64,000 bases of DNA, taken from a bacterium. GTDB taxonomy: Bacteria; Zhuqueibacterota; Zhuqueibacteria; Zhuqueibacterales; Zhuqueibacteraceae. The DNA lies in NCBI GenBank assembly GCA_023150945.1, contig JAKLJX010000010.1, positions 62,001-126,000 of the forward strand, written 5' to 3'. Positions 1 to 10,297 of the stretch are shown in pieces. The position numbers were made by a program, and so were the translations under genes. Each line of letters starts with the position of its first letter. Position 1 is the first letter of the stretch. Under the pieces are notes generated by a model. It was not told the DNA's origin. It searched no databases and saw only the letters and a program-made list of their open reading frames with translations.

Positions 1-2705
1 ATGCGCTGCAGCCGTTTGGCGTTGCGCTGTATCAGCAGCAACGTGTTTCTGATTTTCTCTTCCACGGCGGCAGAAGTAATCAACTTCTCCAGGGGGCTCA
101 GGATAAGCGTCAGCGGTGAATGAAATTCGTGCGCGATATTGGCAAAGAAGCGAGTTTTTGACTGATCCAGCTCGTACATCTTTTCCAATTGCAGATGCTC
201 GATTTTCAACGCACTGCGCAGGCGTTGCCGGCCGATAAAATGGTTCAGCACGAAGGAGACCACGGCAATCACCACGAGCGCTTCAAGCAGATACGCCCAC
301 CACGTCCTCCAAAACGGCGGAGTGATGGTGATTTTCATCGAGGCGCCGGCTTCATTCCAGAGACCGTCATTGTTCGAGGCTTTGACCCTGAAAACATAAT
401 CTCCCGGATCCAGGTTGGTGTAGGTCGCGGTTCTCTTGGAGCCGACATAATTCCATGCGGACTCGAAACCCTCCAGCAGGTAGGCATATTGGTTCTTTTC
501 CGCCGAGACGTAGCTCAATGCCACAAATTCAAAAGAGAAAACCGCGTCGCGGTGGGAGAGTACAAGCTTCGGCATCCCCTCGCCTTGTTCTTGCAAGCGG
601 GAATGCTCGCCGCCGATCGCAATCGACTTGTTGAAGATCTTGATATCCGTGATGACAACCGGAGGAACATGGGGGTTGTCCTGCAAATCACGTGGCTGAA
701 AAATATTGAATCCGCTGTTCCCGCCGAAAGCGATTTCACCACGCGCCGTCCGGCACCCGCTGCGGGCATTGAACTCGTTCCCCTGCAAGCCGTCGGCAAC
801 GTCGTAGTTCTTGCAGGTGGCGGATTTCGTATCGAACCGCGCTATGCCTTTGTTCGTGCTCAACCACAAGATGCCCGGTTCGCCTTCAACAATACACTTG
901 ATCTCGTCATTCGGCAGGCCCTCGCGTGTGGTGTAACGGATGAACGCATTCGCTGTGCGATCGAATCGGTTCAGCCCGCAGGTGGTACCAACCCAGATCG
1001 TCGCATCGCTGGTCTGGATGATGGAATGAACAAACCCCTTGCTCAAGCTGCTTTCATCCTGCGCCTCATGCTGGTAGCTGGTGAAGGTTTGGGTTTGTGG
1101 ATTGAAGCAGTCCAGCCCGACATCCGTTCCGATCCAGAGCAGACCGTCATCGTCTTGCCACACGACGCGGACGTCGTTGTCGCTCAATCCGCTGTTTCCC
1201 TTGTCATAGACGCGCACCGTCCGATCGTCGGGATTGAAATACGTCAAACCGCCCCAGAACGTGCACAGCCACAAGCCCCCGGCTCGATCTTCCAGCATGT
1301 GCAAAATTCTGTTGCTCCCCAGGCCATGCTTTTCTTTGGAGTAGCGCGTGAACCTCCGTGCCTGCCGGTCGAACAGATACAATCCGTCCGCCCAGGTTCC
1401 GACCCAGAAACGGCCGCGGCTGTCTTCGAAGAGACTGACGATGACGTCCGTGCCGAGGTTGCTGTTGCGGCGATTGAAATGGAAAAACTCGCGGCTTTGC
1501 TGCTCGACCAGACTGATCCCGCCACCATCCGTGGCAATCCACAAATTGTCGTTTTTGTCGGCAATGATTGCGTTGACCATGTTATGGCTCAGCCCGCCGA
1601 CGTTTCCGGGATGATGGGCGTAGTGTTGAAAACGGGGCTTGCGGTAGGCCAGAAAATTGACGCCGTAGGCATAGGTTCCCACCCAGATATTCTCGGTCCG
1701 GTCCTCATAGATCGACCAAATGGAATTATGATTCAGACTGGATCGATTGAAGGGATCATGCTGACAGTGCTGCCAGGTGCCGGTGGCGAGGTCGAGTATA
1801 TCGATGCCGGCATCCTCGCTGCCGATCCACAGGCGATTCTGGCTGTCGAGCAGGAGACTCAAGATGGTATTGCTGCTGAGTTGGTTTTGGGCAGCGGCTG
1901 AACTCGAATAATGCGCGCGCGCAAGCACCTCGCCGTTTTCATGTTCGAGCCGGTAGAGTCCGTCACCCTGGGTGGCGACCCAGATGATGTTCTCCGGAGA
2001 TTCGACCATGGCGGTGATGGGGGAATCCGTCAATTTTTTCCCCTGAATGGACAACTGCCGGAAGGCATTGCGGCTTTCATCGCTGAGGTCCAGCGCGCCG
2101 TTCCAGTGCGCGATCCACAGATTCTGGTTGCTGTCTTCAAAAAGCACGCGGATGAAATTGCTGCTCAAGCTCTGCGGGTCATTTTGCTCATGCACCCGGT
2201 GAGTGAATGTTTCCGTTTCCGGATCAAACAATTCGAGTCCGCCTTTGCGCGTGCCGATCCAGAGGCGGCCTTGGCGGTCTTCCAGAATGGTTTCGATCTG
2301 ATTGTCGCTGATGCTGTGCGGGTCGTCAGCCTGATGGAGAAAACGTTGAAATGCATTGCTCTCATGATTGTAGCGATTCAGCCCGTCGCTCGTCCCGACC
2401 CACAGATCGCCGCGTTGATCTTGACACAGCGCCGAGATGTAATTGTCGCTGAGGCGTTGCGCCTCACTCGCGCGATCATGGAACACCTCGAAGCCATAGC
2501 CATTATATCGATTGAGGCCATTGAAGGTGCCAAACCACATGAATCCCTTGCTGTCCTGCAGAATACAAATCACATTGGATTGGGACAGGCCGTTGTCCGT
2601 GGTGAGATGGGTGAAGCGAAAATCGTGGTTCTGGGAGTGGGCGGGAGCAGAGCAGAAAGCAAGACACGCAAAAACGGCTGCGCGATTGGCAGTCTTCAAA
2701 ATCAT
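1..2705 (-). CDS. Hybrid two-component sensor, propeller/Y_Y_Y/histidine kinase (3' end cut by window)
   Basis: At least 901 codons; the gene runs off the left edge, so the ATPase domain and any receiver or HTH domain are not visible. The start (complement of 2703-2705) is followed by a signal peptide ending near AHSQ. Next come about a dozen two-component-regulator propeller repeats (motifs such as LWVGTSDGLNRY and LWIGT), a Y_Y_Y domain (YAYLLEGFESAWNYVG), one transmembrane segment (WWAYLLEALVVIAVVSF) and a DHp domain with the H-box HEFHSPLTLIL. The phospho-acceptor is His859 by my count. Proteins of this build sense a periplasmic ligand and often control nearby outer-membrane uptake genes. 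The ligand cannot be read from sequence. It is divergent from the oxidoreductase gene. Domain identity is firm; hybrid status is inferred from the family. Confidence 0.9.
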   Translation of the reverse strand, partial: MILKTANRAAVFACLAFCSAPAHSQNHDFRFTHLTTDNGLSQSNVICILQDSKGFMWFGTFNGLNRYNGYGFEVFHDRASEAQRLSDNYISALCQDQRGDLWVGTSDGLNRYNHESNAFQRFLHQADDPHSISDNQIETILEDRQGRLWIGTRKGGLELFDPETETFTHRVHEQNDPQSLSSNFIRVLFEDSNQNLWIAHWNGALDLSDESRNAFRQLSIQGKKLTDSPITAMVESPENIIWVATQGDGLYRLEHENGEVLARAHYSSSAAAQNQLSSNTILSLLLDSQNRLWIGSEDAGIDILDLATGTWQHCQHDPFNRSSLNHNSIWSIYEDRTENIWVGTYAYGVNFLAYRKPRFQHYAHHPGNVGGLSHNMVNAIIADKNDNLWIATDGGGISLVEQQSREFFHFNRRNSNLGTDVIVSLFEDSRGRFWVGTWADGLYLFDRQARRFTRYSKEKHGLGSNRILHMLEDRAGGLWLCTFWGGLTYFNPDDRTVRVYDKGNSGLSDNDVRVVWQDDDGLLWIGTDVGLDCFNPQTQTFTSYQHEAQDESSLSKGFVHSIIQTSDATIWVGTTCGLNRFDRTANAFIRYTTREGLPNDEIKCIVEGEPGILWLSTNKGIARFDTKSATCKNYDVADGLQGNEFNARSGCRTARGEIAFGGNSGFNIFQPRDLQDNPHVPPVVITDIKIFNKSIAIGGEHSRLQEQGEGMPKLVLSHRDAVFSFEFVALSYVSAEKNQYAYLLEGFESAWNYVGSKRTATYTNLDPGDYVFRVKASNNDGLWNEAGASMKITITPPFWRTWWAYLLEALVVIAVVSFVLNHFIGRQRLRSALKIEHLQLEKMYELDQSKTRFFANIAHEFHSPLTLILSPLEKLITSAAVEEKIRNTLLLIQRNAKRLQR

Positions 2706-3309
2706 AAACGATCAGTCGATGATTCCATGCCGGCTAGATTCGCATCCGTGCTGCTTTGAGTGCTCAATATAGCCGTGCAAAACCAAGAAGCAATCGTTTT
2801 CTGAGCAACGCCGCCAGGTCGGCCGCGGTTTGCGCCTGCAGGGCTTTGCGGCGATCCCCCTTGCGCTTGCAGGCCATCGCGTTAGGCGACGATGCGGCGT
2901 TGTTCGGCGCGAGCAGGAAGAGAAATCGGTTGAGTGCTGATTCGTTTCTGGCTCACGACCGGCCGGGCGGCGGGCTTGGCCTGTTGAGGCAAATCAAGGT
3001 GGGTTGGAGTCTCCACGGTCCCAAAGGCCTTCCGACTCGACGGCGCAAGCCCTGAGAGAATCAGACAGGATTGACACGATCAACTGTATTGATGCAATTT
3101 GGATTTATTTTGCGAAGATGGCCCATTTGCACACCAACTGTTTTTTGGGCTTTTGTCGCCGCTGCCGCCGTCATTGGGGTCCTTCTGTCAGCCTCATTTC
3201 CCGTCCCGGGCCACTCCGCGAAATCACCGCTTGATTTTTGCCAATACTTTCCTATGCTTGCGGGCGGCGCTTGTGCACGAGTCCAAAAGCAAATGATCAG
3301 GGAGCCAAC
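2706..3309. other. Intergenic region between divergent genes
   Basis: About 600 bases with no ORF that looks like a real protein; the short ORFs here have no signal, motif or ribosome site. The only signal I see is a promoter-like pair at 3231-3258. The length would allow regulatory sites for both divergent genes, but I see no clear operator. Confidence 0.5.
3231..3258 (+). promoter_or_regulatory. Candidate sigma70 promoter for the oxidoreductase
   Basis: A TTGATT -35-like hexamer (3231-3236) and TATGCT -10-like hexamer (3253-3258) are separated by 16 bases, about 50 bases before the TTG start at 3310. Seen by eye only. Confidence 0.35.
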
Positions 3310-4323
3310 TTGAAACAAGTTTTCATTACCAAAGCCGGCAGCTGTGAGGTGCTCAGGGTGCTGGAACGTGAAGCGCCTGCGCCCAAGCGCGGCGAGGTGT
3401 CGATTCGCGTGAAGGCGGCGGGCATCAATTTCGCCGACCTCATGGCGCGCAAGGGCATCTACCCCGATGCCCCCAAGCCGCCGTGCGTGATCGGCTATGA
3501 AGTTTGCGGAACCATTGAAGCCGTGGGTGAGGGCGTCGATTCCAACGACGTGGGCCGCGAAGTAATTGCGCTGACGCGCTTCGGCGGATACTCGGAGAAA
3601 GTGAGCGTGCCCCGCAGCCAGACGTTCGCCCAACCCCGCCGGCTGAGCAGTGCAGAAGCCGCGGCGCTGCCGGTGGCTTATCTCACTGCCTATCAAGCGG
3701 TGGTGGTGATGGGTTCGCTGCAAGCCGGTGAAGCCATTCTCATTCACAATGTCGGCGGCGGGGTGGGGCTGGCGGCTCTGGATTTCGCCCGGAAAATCGG
3801 CGCGACCGTTTACGGCACCGCGAGCGCGGGCAAGCACGAGTTTCTCAAACAGCGCGGGTGCGATTATCTCATCGACTATCGCACGCAGGACTGGCAGAAG
3901 GAGCTGCAACGATTGACCGGCGGCCGCGGCGTCGAGTTGATCATCGATCCTTTCGGCGGCCGGCATTGGAAAAAAAGCTACGACGCGCTGCGCGCCACCG
4001 GCCGGCTGGGCATGTTTGGCATTTCGATCGCGACTGAATCGCGCGTGGGCGTGTTTGGCCTGCTCAAGCTGGTTACCAAGATGCCGTGGTTCAATCCGGT
4101 CTCATTGATGAACAGCAACAAAGCCGTGTTCGGCACCAATCTCGGTCACATGTGGCATGAAGGCGAGAAGGTCACGGGCTGGATGCAGAAAATTCTCGCG
4201 GGCGTGGAGGAAGGTTGGGTGCGGCCATTTGTGGGCAAGACTTTTCCCCTGGAACAGGCTGCGGAGGCGCATCGCTACATCGAAGAGAGGAGGAATATTG
4301 GGAAGGTGGTGCTGGTGATGTAG
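3310..4323 (+). CDS. Zinc-independent MDR quinone oxidoreductase, VAT1-like
   Basis: 337-residue medium-chain dehydrogenase/reductase, predicted to reduce quinones or enones with NADPH in the cytoplasm. The N-terminal GroES-like part has AAGINFADLMARKG and GYEVCGTIEAVGEGV. The nucleotide-binding part has the glycine-rich HNVGGGVGLAAL and then DYRTQDW and GGRGVELIIDPFGG. The pattern of zinc ligands seen in alcohol dehydrogenases is absent, which fits the quinone reductase/VAT1 branch. I chose the TTG start at 3310 because AGGGAG sits five bases upstream and the protein then begins directly with the conserved KQVFITKAG; a longer form from 3238 has no ribosome site. Substrate unknown. Confidence 0.88.
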   Translation: MKQVFITKAGSCEVLRVLEREAPAPKRGEVSIRVKAAGINFADLMARKGIYPDAPKPPCVIGYEVCGTIEAVGEGVDSNDVGREVIALTRFGGYSEKVSVPRSQTFAQPRRLSSAEAAALPVAYLTAYQAVVVMGSLQAGEAILIHNVGGGVGLAALDFARKIGATVYGTASAGKHEFLKQRGCDYLIDYRTQDWQKELQRLTGGRGVELIIDPFGGRHWKKSYDALRATGRLGMFGISIATESRVGVFGLLKLVTKMPWFNPVSLMNSNKAVFGTNLGHMWHEGEKVTGWMQKILAGVEEGWVRPFVGKTFPLEQAAEAHRYIEERRNIGKVVLVM

Positions 4324-4415
4324 GCAAGGGGCAGGGGGCAAGGCGGCAAGGAGACAGAGTCGGTGGGCGAGTGAGGGTGATGCGGTTGTTCATTGCGGCT
4401 TGGGAGAGCGTGCTC

Positions 4416-6554
4416 ATGCGTGTACATGCCCGCGGGCTGGGCTGGATGGCGTTTTCGCCGGCATACTGCGTGTCGGCCGGATTGCTTGTGCTGCTGCTGC
4501 TGCTGGGTGGCCAGTCAGCGGGGCGGGCGCAGCAATTCGAGCGCGTGGTGACATTGCCGGTGGAAGTGAGCGGGCAGCCGTTGGAATTCCCCTTTCTCGG
4601 CGGGCTGGATTTTTTCATTCCGCAATTCGTGGATATCGACGCGGATCGCGATTTCGATCTTTTCTACTTCACGCCCACGGAAAAGCGTCTGCTCTTTCTG
4701 GAAAACATCGGCGATGCTCAGGTCCGCCGATTCCGCCTGGCAAACGATCGCTACGGCGATTTCGAGATTCGCAGTTGGTTCTGCCTGGTCGATATCGATG
4801 CCGACGGTGATTTCGATTTCTACCAGGACAACAATCAGGGCGGCTTGGCGTTTTATCGCAACATCGGTTCGGCGCAAGTCGCGCGTTTCACCCTGGAAAC
4901 AGAGGCGGTGACGCAAGTCAGCGGGGAGGAGGTGCGCATCGATTACACCAGCGCGCCTGCCTTCGCAGACATTGATGCGGACGGCGATTATGATTTCTTC
5001 AGCGGCAATATTCTGGGCTACATCGAATTCTATCAGAACGTCGGCAATCCTGCGTCGCCGGTGTTCCAATTCGAAACCAGCACCTGGCAAAACCTGCGTA
5101 TCATCTCGGGCGGTGCAGTGGCGCCGGCACGGGGCTTGGCGGCCTCCCGGCACGGTGCCAACGGCATCGATTTTGTCGATTTCGATGGCGACGCCGATCG
5201 CGATCTTTTCTATGGCGATTTTTTCCACCCCGGCGTTTATTTTCTGCGCAATCAGGGCACGCCGGCCAGCGCCCGCATCGTGATTGCCGACAGCGCCTTC
5301 CCGGCCGGCCGGCCGGTGCACACGCTGGGCTACAACATTCCGCGCTTCGCGGATATCGACGGCAACGGCGCGGTGGATTTTTTCGTCGCCTGCCAGAATC
5401 AGAATCTCAACAATTTCATCTTTTACCAAAACACCGGCACCGCCACGTTGCCGCAGCTCAAAATCGCGGCGAACAATTTCCTCACGCAAATCGACGTGGG
5501 CAGCAACAGCGCGCCGGCGCTGGCAGACCTCGACCGCGACGGTGATCTCGATCTGTTCCTGGGCGATCTCAACGGCCGGTTGCACTTGTTCGAAAACACC
5601 GGCTCGGCGTCCGCGCCGGCATTCCGCTGGGTGACCGACAACTTTCAGAACATCAAGCTCAATGCCGTGTCGGCGCCGGCGTTTGCCGATCTTGACGGCG
5701 ATGCGGATTTGGATCTGGTGATCGGCACCGTGACGGGGAGCGATTTGGTGCTGTTCGAAAATATCGGAACGCCCCAAGTGCCGAACTTCGTGCTCGCCGA
5801 CCCGAATTTTCAGAATATCGATCTCGGCAGCTACAGCTCACCCTGTTTTGCCGATGCGGATTTTGATGGCGACCTTGATTTGTTCCTGGGCGAATATGCC
5901 GGCGCGGCAGTGGCGATTTTCGAAAACACCGGCAACGCGCGCCAGCCGGTGATGCAATTCCGGAAAAAGCTTCGTCCGCCGCTGGTACGCGACTATGCCG
6001 CACCCTGCCTGCACGACGTAAACCGTGACGGTTTTCTCGACCTGCTGGTGGGCACGCTGGAGGGCGAGATGCTGCATTTTCAGGGCACCGCTGCGCTCGA
6101 TTCGTTTGTCCTGGTTGATGCCAGATTCGCCGGCCTCGGCATCGGCGCGTACAGCAAACCCGTGCTGGCGGACTTGAATGGCGACGGGGCGGTCGATTTG
6201 CTGGTGGGTGAAGGCGACGGCGGCCTCAATTATTTTCAGGGCACGGCCGCCAATGACGTGACCCAGCCGGCCCGGCTTCCTGAGGGATTTGAACTGCAGA
6301 CTCATCCGAATCCGTTTTCCGGGTCTGTGCAAATCTCGTTGCGCGCACCAGGCGGCCGGGGAGAGTCGCCGAGAGTGATGCTCTTCAACTTGATGGGCGC
6401 ACGGATCGCAGAGATGGCCATGCAAACGGTGGCGCCGGGCCAGTGGGTGATTGACTGGTCACCCGCGGCGCTCGATTTGGCGCCCGGGGTCTACTTTGTG
6501 ATGGTGAAAATGAAAGGAATTCAACTAGTGCGCAAGATCTTGCATGTAAAATAG
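4416..6554 (+). CDS. Exported FG-GAP/VCBS-repeat protein with C-terminal sorting domain
   Basis: 712 residues. The signal peptide (about residues 1-40) has the hydrophobic core AGLLVLLLLLGG. The body is a chain of FG-GAP/VCBS-type repeats with calcium-loop motifs such as DIDADGDFDFY, DLDRDGDLDLF and DLNGDGAVDLLVG, likely folding as a beta-propeller. The C-terminus (from about PEGFELQTHPNPF to VRKILHVK) is a FlgD-like/type IX-type sorting module, so the protein is probably surface-anchored or secreted. Start 4416 has GGGAGAG seven bases upstream; an alternative in-frame ATG at 4380 is possible. No catalytic motif is visible; function unknown, perhaps adhesion. It lies 92 bases after the oxidoreductase and ends before a clear terminator. 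Confidence 0.85.
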   Translation: MRVHARGLGWMAFSPAYCVSAGLLVLLLLLGGQSAGRAQQFERVVTLPVEVSGQPLEFPFLGGLDFFIPQFVDIDADRDFDLFYFTPTEKRLLFLENIGDAQVRRFRLANDRYGDFEIRSWFCLVDIDADGDFDFYQDNNQGGLAFYRNIGSAQVARFTLETEAVTQVSGEEVRIDYTSAPAFADIDADGDYDFFSGNILGYIEFYQNVGNPASPVFQFETSTWQNLRIISGGAVAPARGLAASRHGANGIDFVDFDGDADRDLFYGDFFHPGVYFLRNQGTPASARIVIADSAFPAGRPVHTLGYNIPRFADIDGNGAVDFFVACQNQNLNNFIFYQNTGTATLPQLKIAANNFLTQIDVGSNSAPALADLDRDGDLDLFLGDLNGRLHLFENTGSASAPAFRWVTDNFQNIKLNAVSAPAFADLDGDADLDLVIGTVTGSDLVLFENIGTPQVPNFVLADPNFQNIDLGSYSSPCFADADFDGDLDLFLGEYAGAAVAIFENTGNARQPVMQFRKKLRPPLVRDYAAPCLHDVNRDGFLDLLVGTLEGEMLHFQGTAALDSFVLVDARFAGLGIGAYSKPVLADLNGDGAVDLLVGEGDGGLNYFQGTAANDVTQPARLPEGFELQTHPNPFSGSVQISLRAPGGRGESPRVMLFNLMGARIAEMAMQTVAPGQWVIDWSPAALDLAPGVYFVMVKMKGIQLVRKILHVK

Positions 6555-6903
6555 AGAGATAGCATTGAGATACGAATGTGTCATCTCTGAAAAAACTGTT
6601 GCCTTTTCGAATTAAATTTTCCATATTCGCCCCGCGATTTCAGGTCGAGGAGAGGAAAAATGTCCAAGCATTGTCTGACCTTTACTGAGATTTCCAGAAC
6701 TCCAGGCGTCGCAGCTTGCGCTGATGACGCCTTTTTCTTTTGCAGTGATCTCGGGGCGGCAGAGTTGATCCATTGCTAAGAATAAACTAACCCTTTCTTA
6801 ACATTACCTGACTATCTTCCCGAGGAGTGCGAGGAATACCTTTGTACGGCAGAGGCGAACAACTTTCAATCACTGTTCAATTAACTTAACGGAGGGTTTC
6901 AGG
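6555..6903. other. Intergenic region before the TonB receptor
   Basis: About 350 bases. It holds the terminator at 6704-6740 and an AT-rich leader; GGAGGG lies seven bases before the receptor ATG. I could not settle on a promoter. Confidence 0.5.
6704..6740 (+). terminator. Rho-independent terminator
   Basis: Stem AGGCGTC (6704-6710) pairs with GACGCCT (6726-6732), with an inner CAGC/GCTG pairing, followed by TTTTCTTT. It closes the FG-GAP transcript. Confidence 0.8.
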
Positions 6904-9900
6904 ATGCATCGCAACAGATTCGTGCAGACTGTGAGCCTGTCTGCTCTGGCGTTGCTGCTGGTTTTCGGTTTTACCGGGTCAGCGTACAGCCAGGGCGTGA
7001 CGACCGCGGCTTTGAATGGCGTGGTTGTCGATCAGAACGGCCAGCCGCTGGTGGGCTGCAGTGTCGTGGCAGTTCACACCGCGAGCGGCACGATATTCGG
7101 CGCGGCGACGCGCAACGATGGCCGCTTCAACATTCCGGGCGTGCGGGTTGGTGGCCCCTACACGATTACGGCGACTTTGATCGGCTACCGCAAGGAGAAC
7201 GTCGAGAACATCTTTCTGGGTTTGGGCGAAGACCGCCGCTTGACGTTTACGCTGGTCGAGGAGGCTCTGCAGGCGGCCGAGGTGACGGTGGTCGCGGAGC
7301 GGGATGCGATTTTGAGCGCCTCGCGCACCGGAGCGGCCACGGCGGTGAGCAGCGCGGCCATTCAGATGCTGCCGACCATCACCCGCAACATCAGCGATTT
7401 CTCCCGTTTGACGCCGCAGGCGAGTGGCAACTCGTTTGTCGGCCAGGACAACCGCTTGAACAACGTCACGGTCGATGGCTCTTATTTCAACAACTCCTTC
7501 GGCCTGGCCGGCAGCCCCGGCGAACGGACGGGTGTGGCACCGATTTCCCTGGATGCCATCGAACAGATTCAGGTCAACATTGCGCCGTATGACGTGCGCC
7601 AGGGCAATTTTGTCGGCGCGGGCGTCAACACGGTGACCAAGAGCGGCACCAACGAATTCACCGGCTCGGCCTATTACATCTTCCGCAATGACGGCCTGTA
7701 TGGTGAGGAAGCCGGCGACGCGAAGTACAACCCCGGCAAGTTTGACTACAAGCAAATCGGTTTGCGCCTGGGCGGTCCGCTGATCAAGAACAAACTTTTC
7801 TTCTTCGGCAGTTTCGAGGATGATGAACTCACCAAGCCGGGCACGGATTTCACCGCCAATCTCGGGGGTGAAGCGGTGACCGGCAACAAGACGCGCGTGC
7901 TGGCGACTGACTTGAGCCAGCTCAGCAGCTTCGTGAGCTCGAAGTTTGGCTACCAAGCCGGCGGCTTTCAAGGCTATGACTTCAAGACGCCGGCGCTGCG
8001 GTTCATCGGCAAGTTGGATTACAACCTCAATGACCGCAACAAGCTGAGCTTGCGTTACAACCATTTGGACTCGGACACGGATGTCTTGATCTCCAACTCC
8101 TCCTCGCTGGGCTTCGGCAACCGCAGAACCAACACCAATGCCTTGAATTTCCAGAATTCGAACTACAAGATTCTGGAGAACATTCGCTCGATCGTCGGTG
8201 AGTGGAACTCGATCCTGAGCGACAACATGTCCAACAACCTGCTCGTCGGCTACACCCACAACGATGAAAGCCGCGAAAGCGTCGGCACCTTCTTTCCGTT
8301 CGTCGACATTCTCAAGGACGGCTCCACCTACACCTCCTTCGGCTTCGAGCCTTTCACGCCGAACAATGAGCTGCGCTACTGGAGCTTCCAGGTGCAGAAC
8401 AACTTCACCTATTACCGCGGCGATCACAACTTCACCTTCGGCTTGAGCGGCGAGCGCTACGAGTCCGAGAACGTCTTCTTCCCCGGTTCGCAGAGCGTCT
8501 ATGTGTACAATTCGCTGGATGATTTCTATGCCGATGCCAACGACTACTTTGCGAACCCCGGCCGGACCACCTCGCCGGTCACGCTGCGCCGCTTCCAGGT
8601 GCGCTGGGCGAATATCCCGGGCCAGATCAAGCCCATCCAGCCGCTGGAAGTGCTGTTCGCCGGCTTGTACGGCCAGGATGAATGGCAGGTTAACAAGAAT
8701 CTGAGATTGACGCTCGGCTTGCGGGTGGACGTGCCGTTCTTTGGCGACACCGGCTTCAAGAATGCGCAAGTGAACGGCCTCAGCTTCCGGGAAGAGTCGG
8801 GCAGCACCGTGAAATACGCCACCGACAAGCTGCCGGATGCCAACCTGCTGTGGTCACCGCGCTTGGGCTTCAACTGGGATGTCTCCGGCGATCGCACCAC
8901 CCAGGTGCGCGGCGGCACGGGCATTTTCACCGGCCGTCCGGCTTACGTGTGGATTTCCAACCAGATCGGCAACAATGGCGTGTTGACCGGCTTCGAGCAA
9001 TTGGACAACACCACGGCCCGGCCGTTCCACCCAGATCCCAATCACTACAAACCCACCAACGTGACCGGCGCGCCGGCCGCCAGCTATGAATTGGCCTTCA
9101 CCGATCCCAATTTCAAGTTTCCGCAGCTCTGGCGCAGCAACTTGGGCGTGGATCGCAAGCTGCCGTGGTGGGGCCTGATTGGCACCGCCGAGTTCATCTA
9201 CGGGCGTGATGTGAACGGCATCTACTACATCAACGCCAACCTGGCACCGGCCAACACCAACTTCGTTGGTCCCGACAACCGTCCACGCTGGACCACCGGC
9301 AACCGGATCAACAGCAACATCTCCAGTGCGATCGTTTTGAAGAACCAGAACGACGGCTACTCCTGGAATTTGGCGGCGGCATTGGAAAAGCCGATGCAAG
9401 ACGGCCTGTACGGCAAAGTGGCGTATAGCTACGGCGTTTCGAGGAACACGGTTGATCCCGGCTCCATCGCCTTTGGTTCCTGGAACAACAACCAACATTC
9501 CGGCGACCCCAATAATCCCGGCGTGGCATTCTCGATCAACTCCCCCGGCCATCGCGTCTTCGCGGCGCTGTCCTACCGCAAGGAGTATTTCGACTTCGGC
9601 GCCACCACCGTCTCCGTGTTCTGGGAAGGTGCGCGCAACTGGCCGGCTGACCCCTTCGCCTTTGCCTCCCGCACGGCCAGCTACACCTTTAGCGGCGATT
9701 TGAACGGCGACGGCGGCACCAGCAATGATTTGATCTACATCCCGCGCAACAAGTCGGAGATGAACTTCGAAGAGTTCACCTCCTCGGGCAAGACCTTCAC
9801 CGTGGCCGAGCAGCAAGACGCTTGGGAAACTTTCATTCAGCAGGATCCCTACCTGAGCAAGCATCGCGGTGAATACGCCGAGCGCGGCGCCATTTACTTG

Positions 9901-10209
9901 CCGATGGTTTACCGGGCTGACCTCAGCATTACGCAGGATCTGTTTACCAACGTCAGCGGCAAGCGCAATGGCCTGCAGTTCCGCGTCGATTTGCTCAATG
10001 TCGGCAATCTGATCAACAAGAACTGGGGCGTGGGCCAGCGCCTGGTCACCACCCAGCCGTTGATCGCCCGCGGCGCCGATGCCGAAGGCAAAGCGCGTTA
10101 CCGTCTGCGTAACATCGGCACCTCGTTGATCTCCAAGACCTACGAGCCGACTGCCACGGAGTATGACGTGTTCAGAATTCAGTTCAGCTTGCGTTACAGC
10201 TTCAACTGA
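6904..10209 (+). CDS. TonB-dependent receptor, Oar-like, with carboxypeptidase-regulatory domain
   Basis: 1101-residue outer-membrane transporter. The signal peptide (about 1-30) ends near SAYSQG. A carboxypeptidase-regulatory-like beta-sandwich follows (NGVVVDQNGQPLVGCSVVAV to about residue 115), then a plug (VDGSYFNNSFGLAG, APYDVRQGNFVGAGVN) and a long 22-strand-type barrel. The barrel has the family signature LGGPLIKNKLFFFGSFE and ends in FRIQFSLRYSFN. This layout matches Oar/TonB receptors that import oligomers or serve as adhesion channels. There is no SusD partner next door, so a SusC/D system is unlikely. GGAGGG precedes the ATG by seven bases, and a strong terminator follows within 60 bases, so it is monocistronic. 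The ligand is unknown. Confidence 0.93.
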   Translation: MHRNRFVQTVSLSALALLLVFGFTGSAYSQGVTTAALNGVVVDQNGQPLVGCSVVAVHTASGTIFGAATRNDGRFNIPGVRVGGPYTITATLIGYRKENVENIFLGLGEDRRLTFTLVEEALQAAEVTVVAERDAILSASRTGAATAVSSAAIQMLPTITRNISDFSRLTPQASGNSFVGQDNRLNNVTVDGSYFNNSFGLAGSPGERTGVAPISLDAIEQIQVNIAPYDVRQGNFVGAGVNTVTKSGTNEFTGSAYYIFRNDGLYGEEAGDAKYNPGKFDYKQIGLRLGGPLIKNKLFFFGSFEDDELTKPGTDFTANLGGEAVTGNKTRVLATDLSQLSSFVSSKFGYQAGGFQGYDFKTPALRFIGKLDYNLNDRNKLSLRYNHLDSDTDVLISNSSSLGFGNRRTNTNALNFQNSNYKILENIRSIVGEWNSILSDNMSNNLLVGYTHNDESRESVGTFFPFVDILKDGSTYTSFGFEPFTPNNELRYWSFQVQNNFTYYRGDHNFTFGLSGERYESENVFFPGSQSVYVYNSLDDFYADANDYFANPGRTTSPVTLRRFQVRWANIPGQIKPIQPLEVLFAGLYGQDEWQVNKNLRLTLGLRVDVPFFGDTGFKNAQVNGLSFREESGSTVKYATDKLPDANLLWSPRLGFNWDVSGDRTTQVRGGTGIFTGRPAYVWISNQIGNNGVLTGFEQLDNTTARPFHPDPNHYKPTNVTGAPAASYELAFTDPNFKFPQLWRSNLGVDRKLPWWGLIGTAEFIYGRDVNGIYYINANLAPANTNFVGPDNRPRWTTGNRINSNISSAIVLKNQNDGYSWNLAAALEKPMQDGLYGKVAYSYGVSRNTVDPGSIAFGSWNNNQHSGDPNNPGVAFSINSPGHRVFAALSYRKEYFDFGATTVSVFWEGARNWPADPFAFASRTASYTFSGDLNGDGGTSNDLIYIPRNKSEMNFEEFTSSGKTFTVAEQQDAWETFIQQDPYLSKHRGEYAERGAIYLPMVYRADLSITQDLFTNVSGKRNGLQFRVDLLNVGNLINKNWGVGQRLVTTQPLIARGADAEGKARYRLRNIGTSLISKTYEPTATEYDVFRIQFSLRYSFN

Positions 10210-10230
10210 TATCACCTCAACGTTGTGAGA

Positions 10231-10262
10231 GCCGCCTCCGGCGACGGGGGCGGCTTTTTTTG
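10231..10262 (+). terminator. Rho-independent terminator after TonB receptor
   Basis: GCCGCC (10231-10236) pairs with GGCGGC (10249-10254), followed by a seven-base T run. Confidence 0.85.
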
Positions 10263-10297
10263 TTTTCCGTCAGAAAGCATGACCTTTCGCTGAAAGT

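Noticed and set aside
189-1901. Long plus-strand frame of about 570 codons
   Set aside because: It is the antisense shadow of the sensor kinase; the minus strand reads as a clear propeller, Y_Y_Y and histidine kinase protein.
3061-3966. Minus-strand frame of about 300 codons over the oxidoreductase
   Set aside because: The plus strand has full MDR motifs; the minus frame has none and no ribosome site.
6904-10209. SusC-type glycan receptor
   Set aside because: No SusD gene beside it and the sequence has the Oar-like signature instead.
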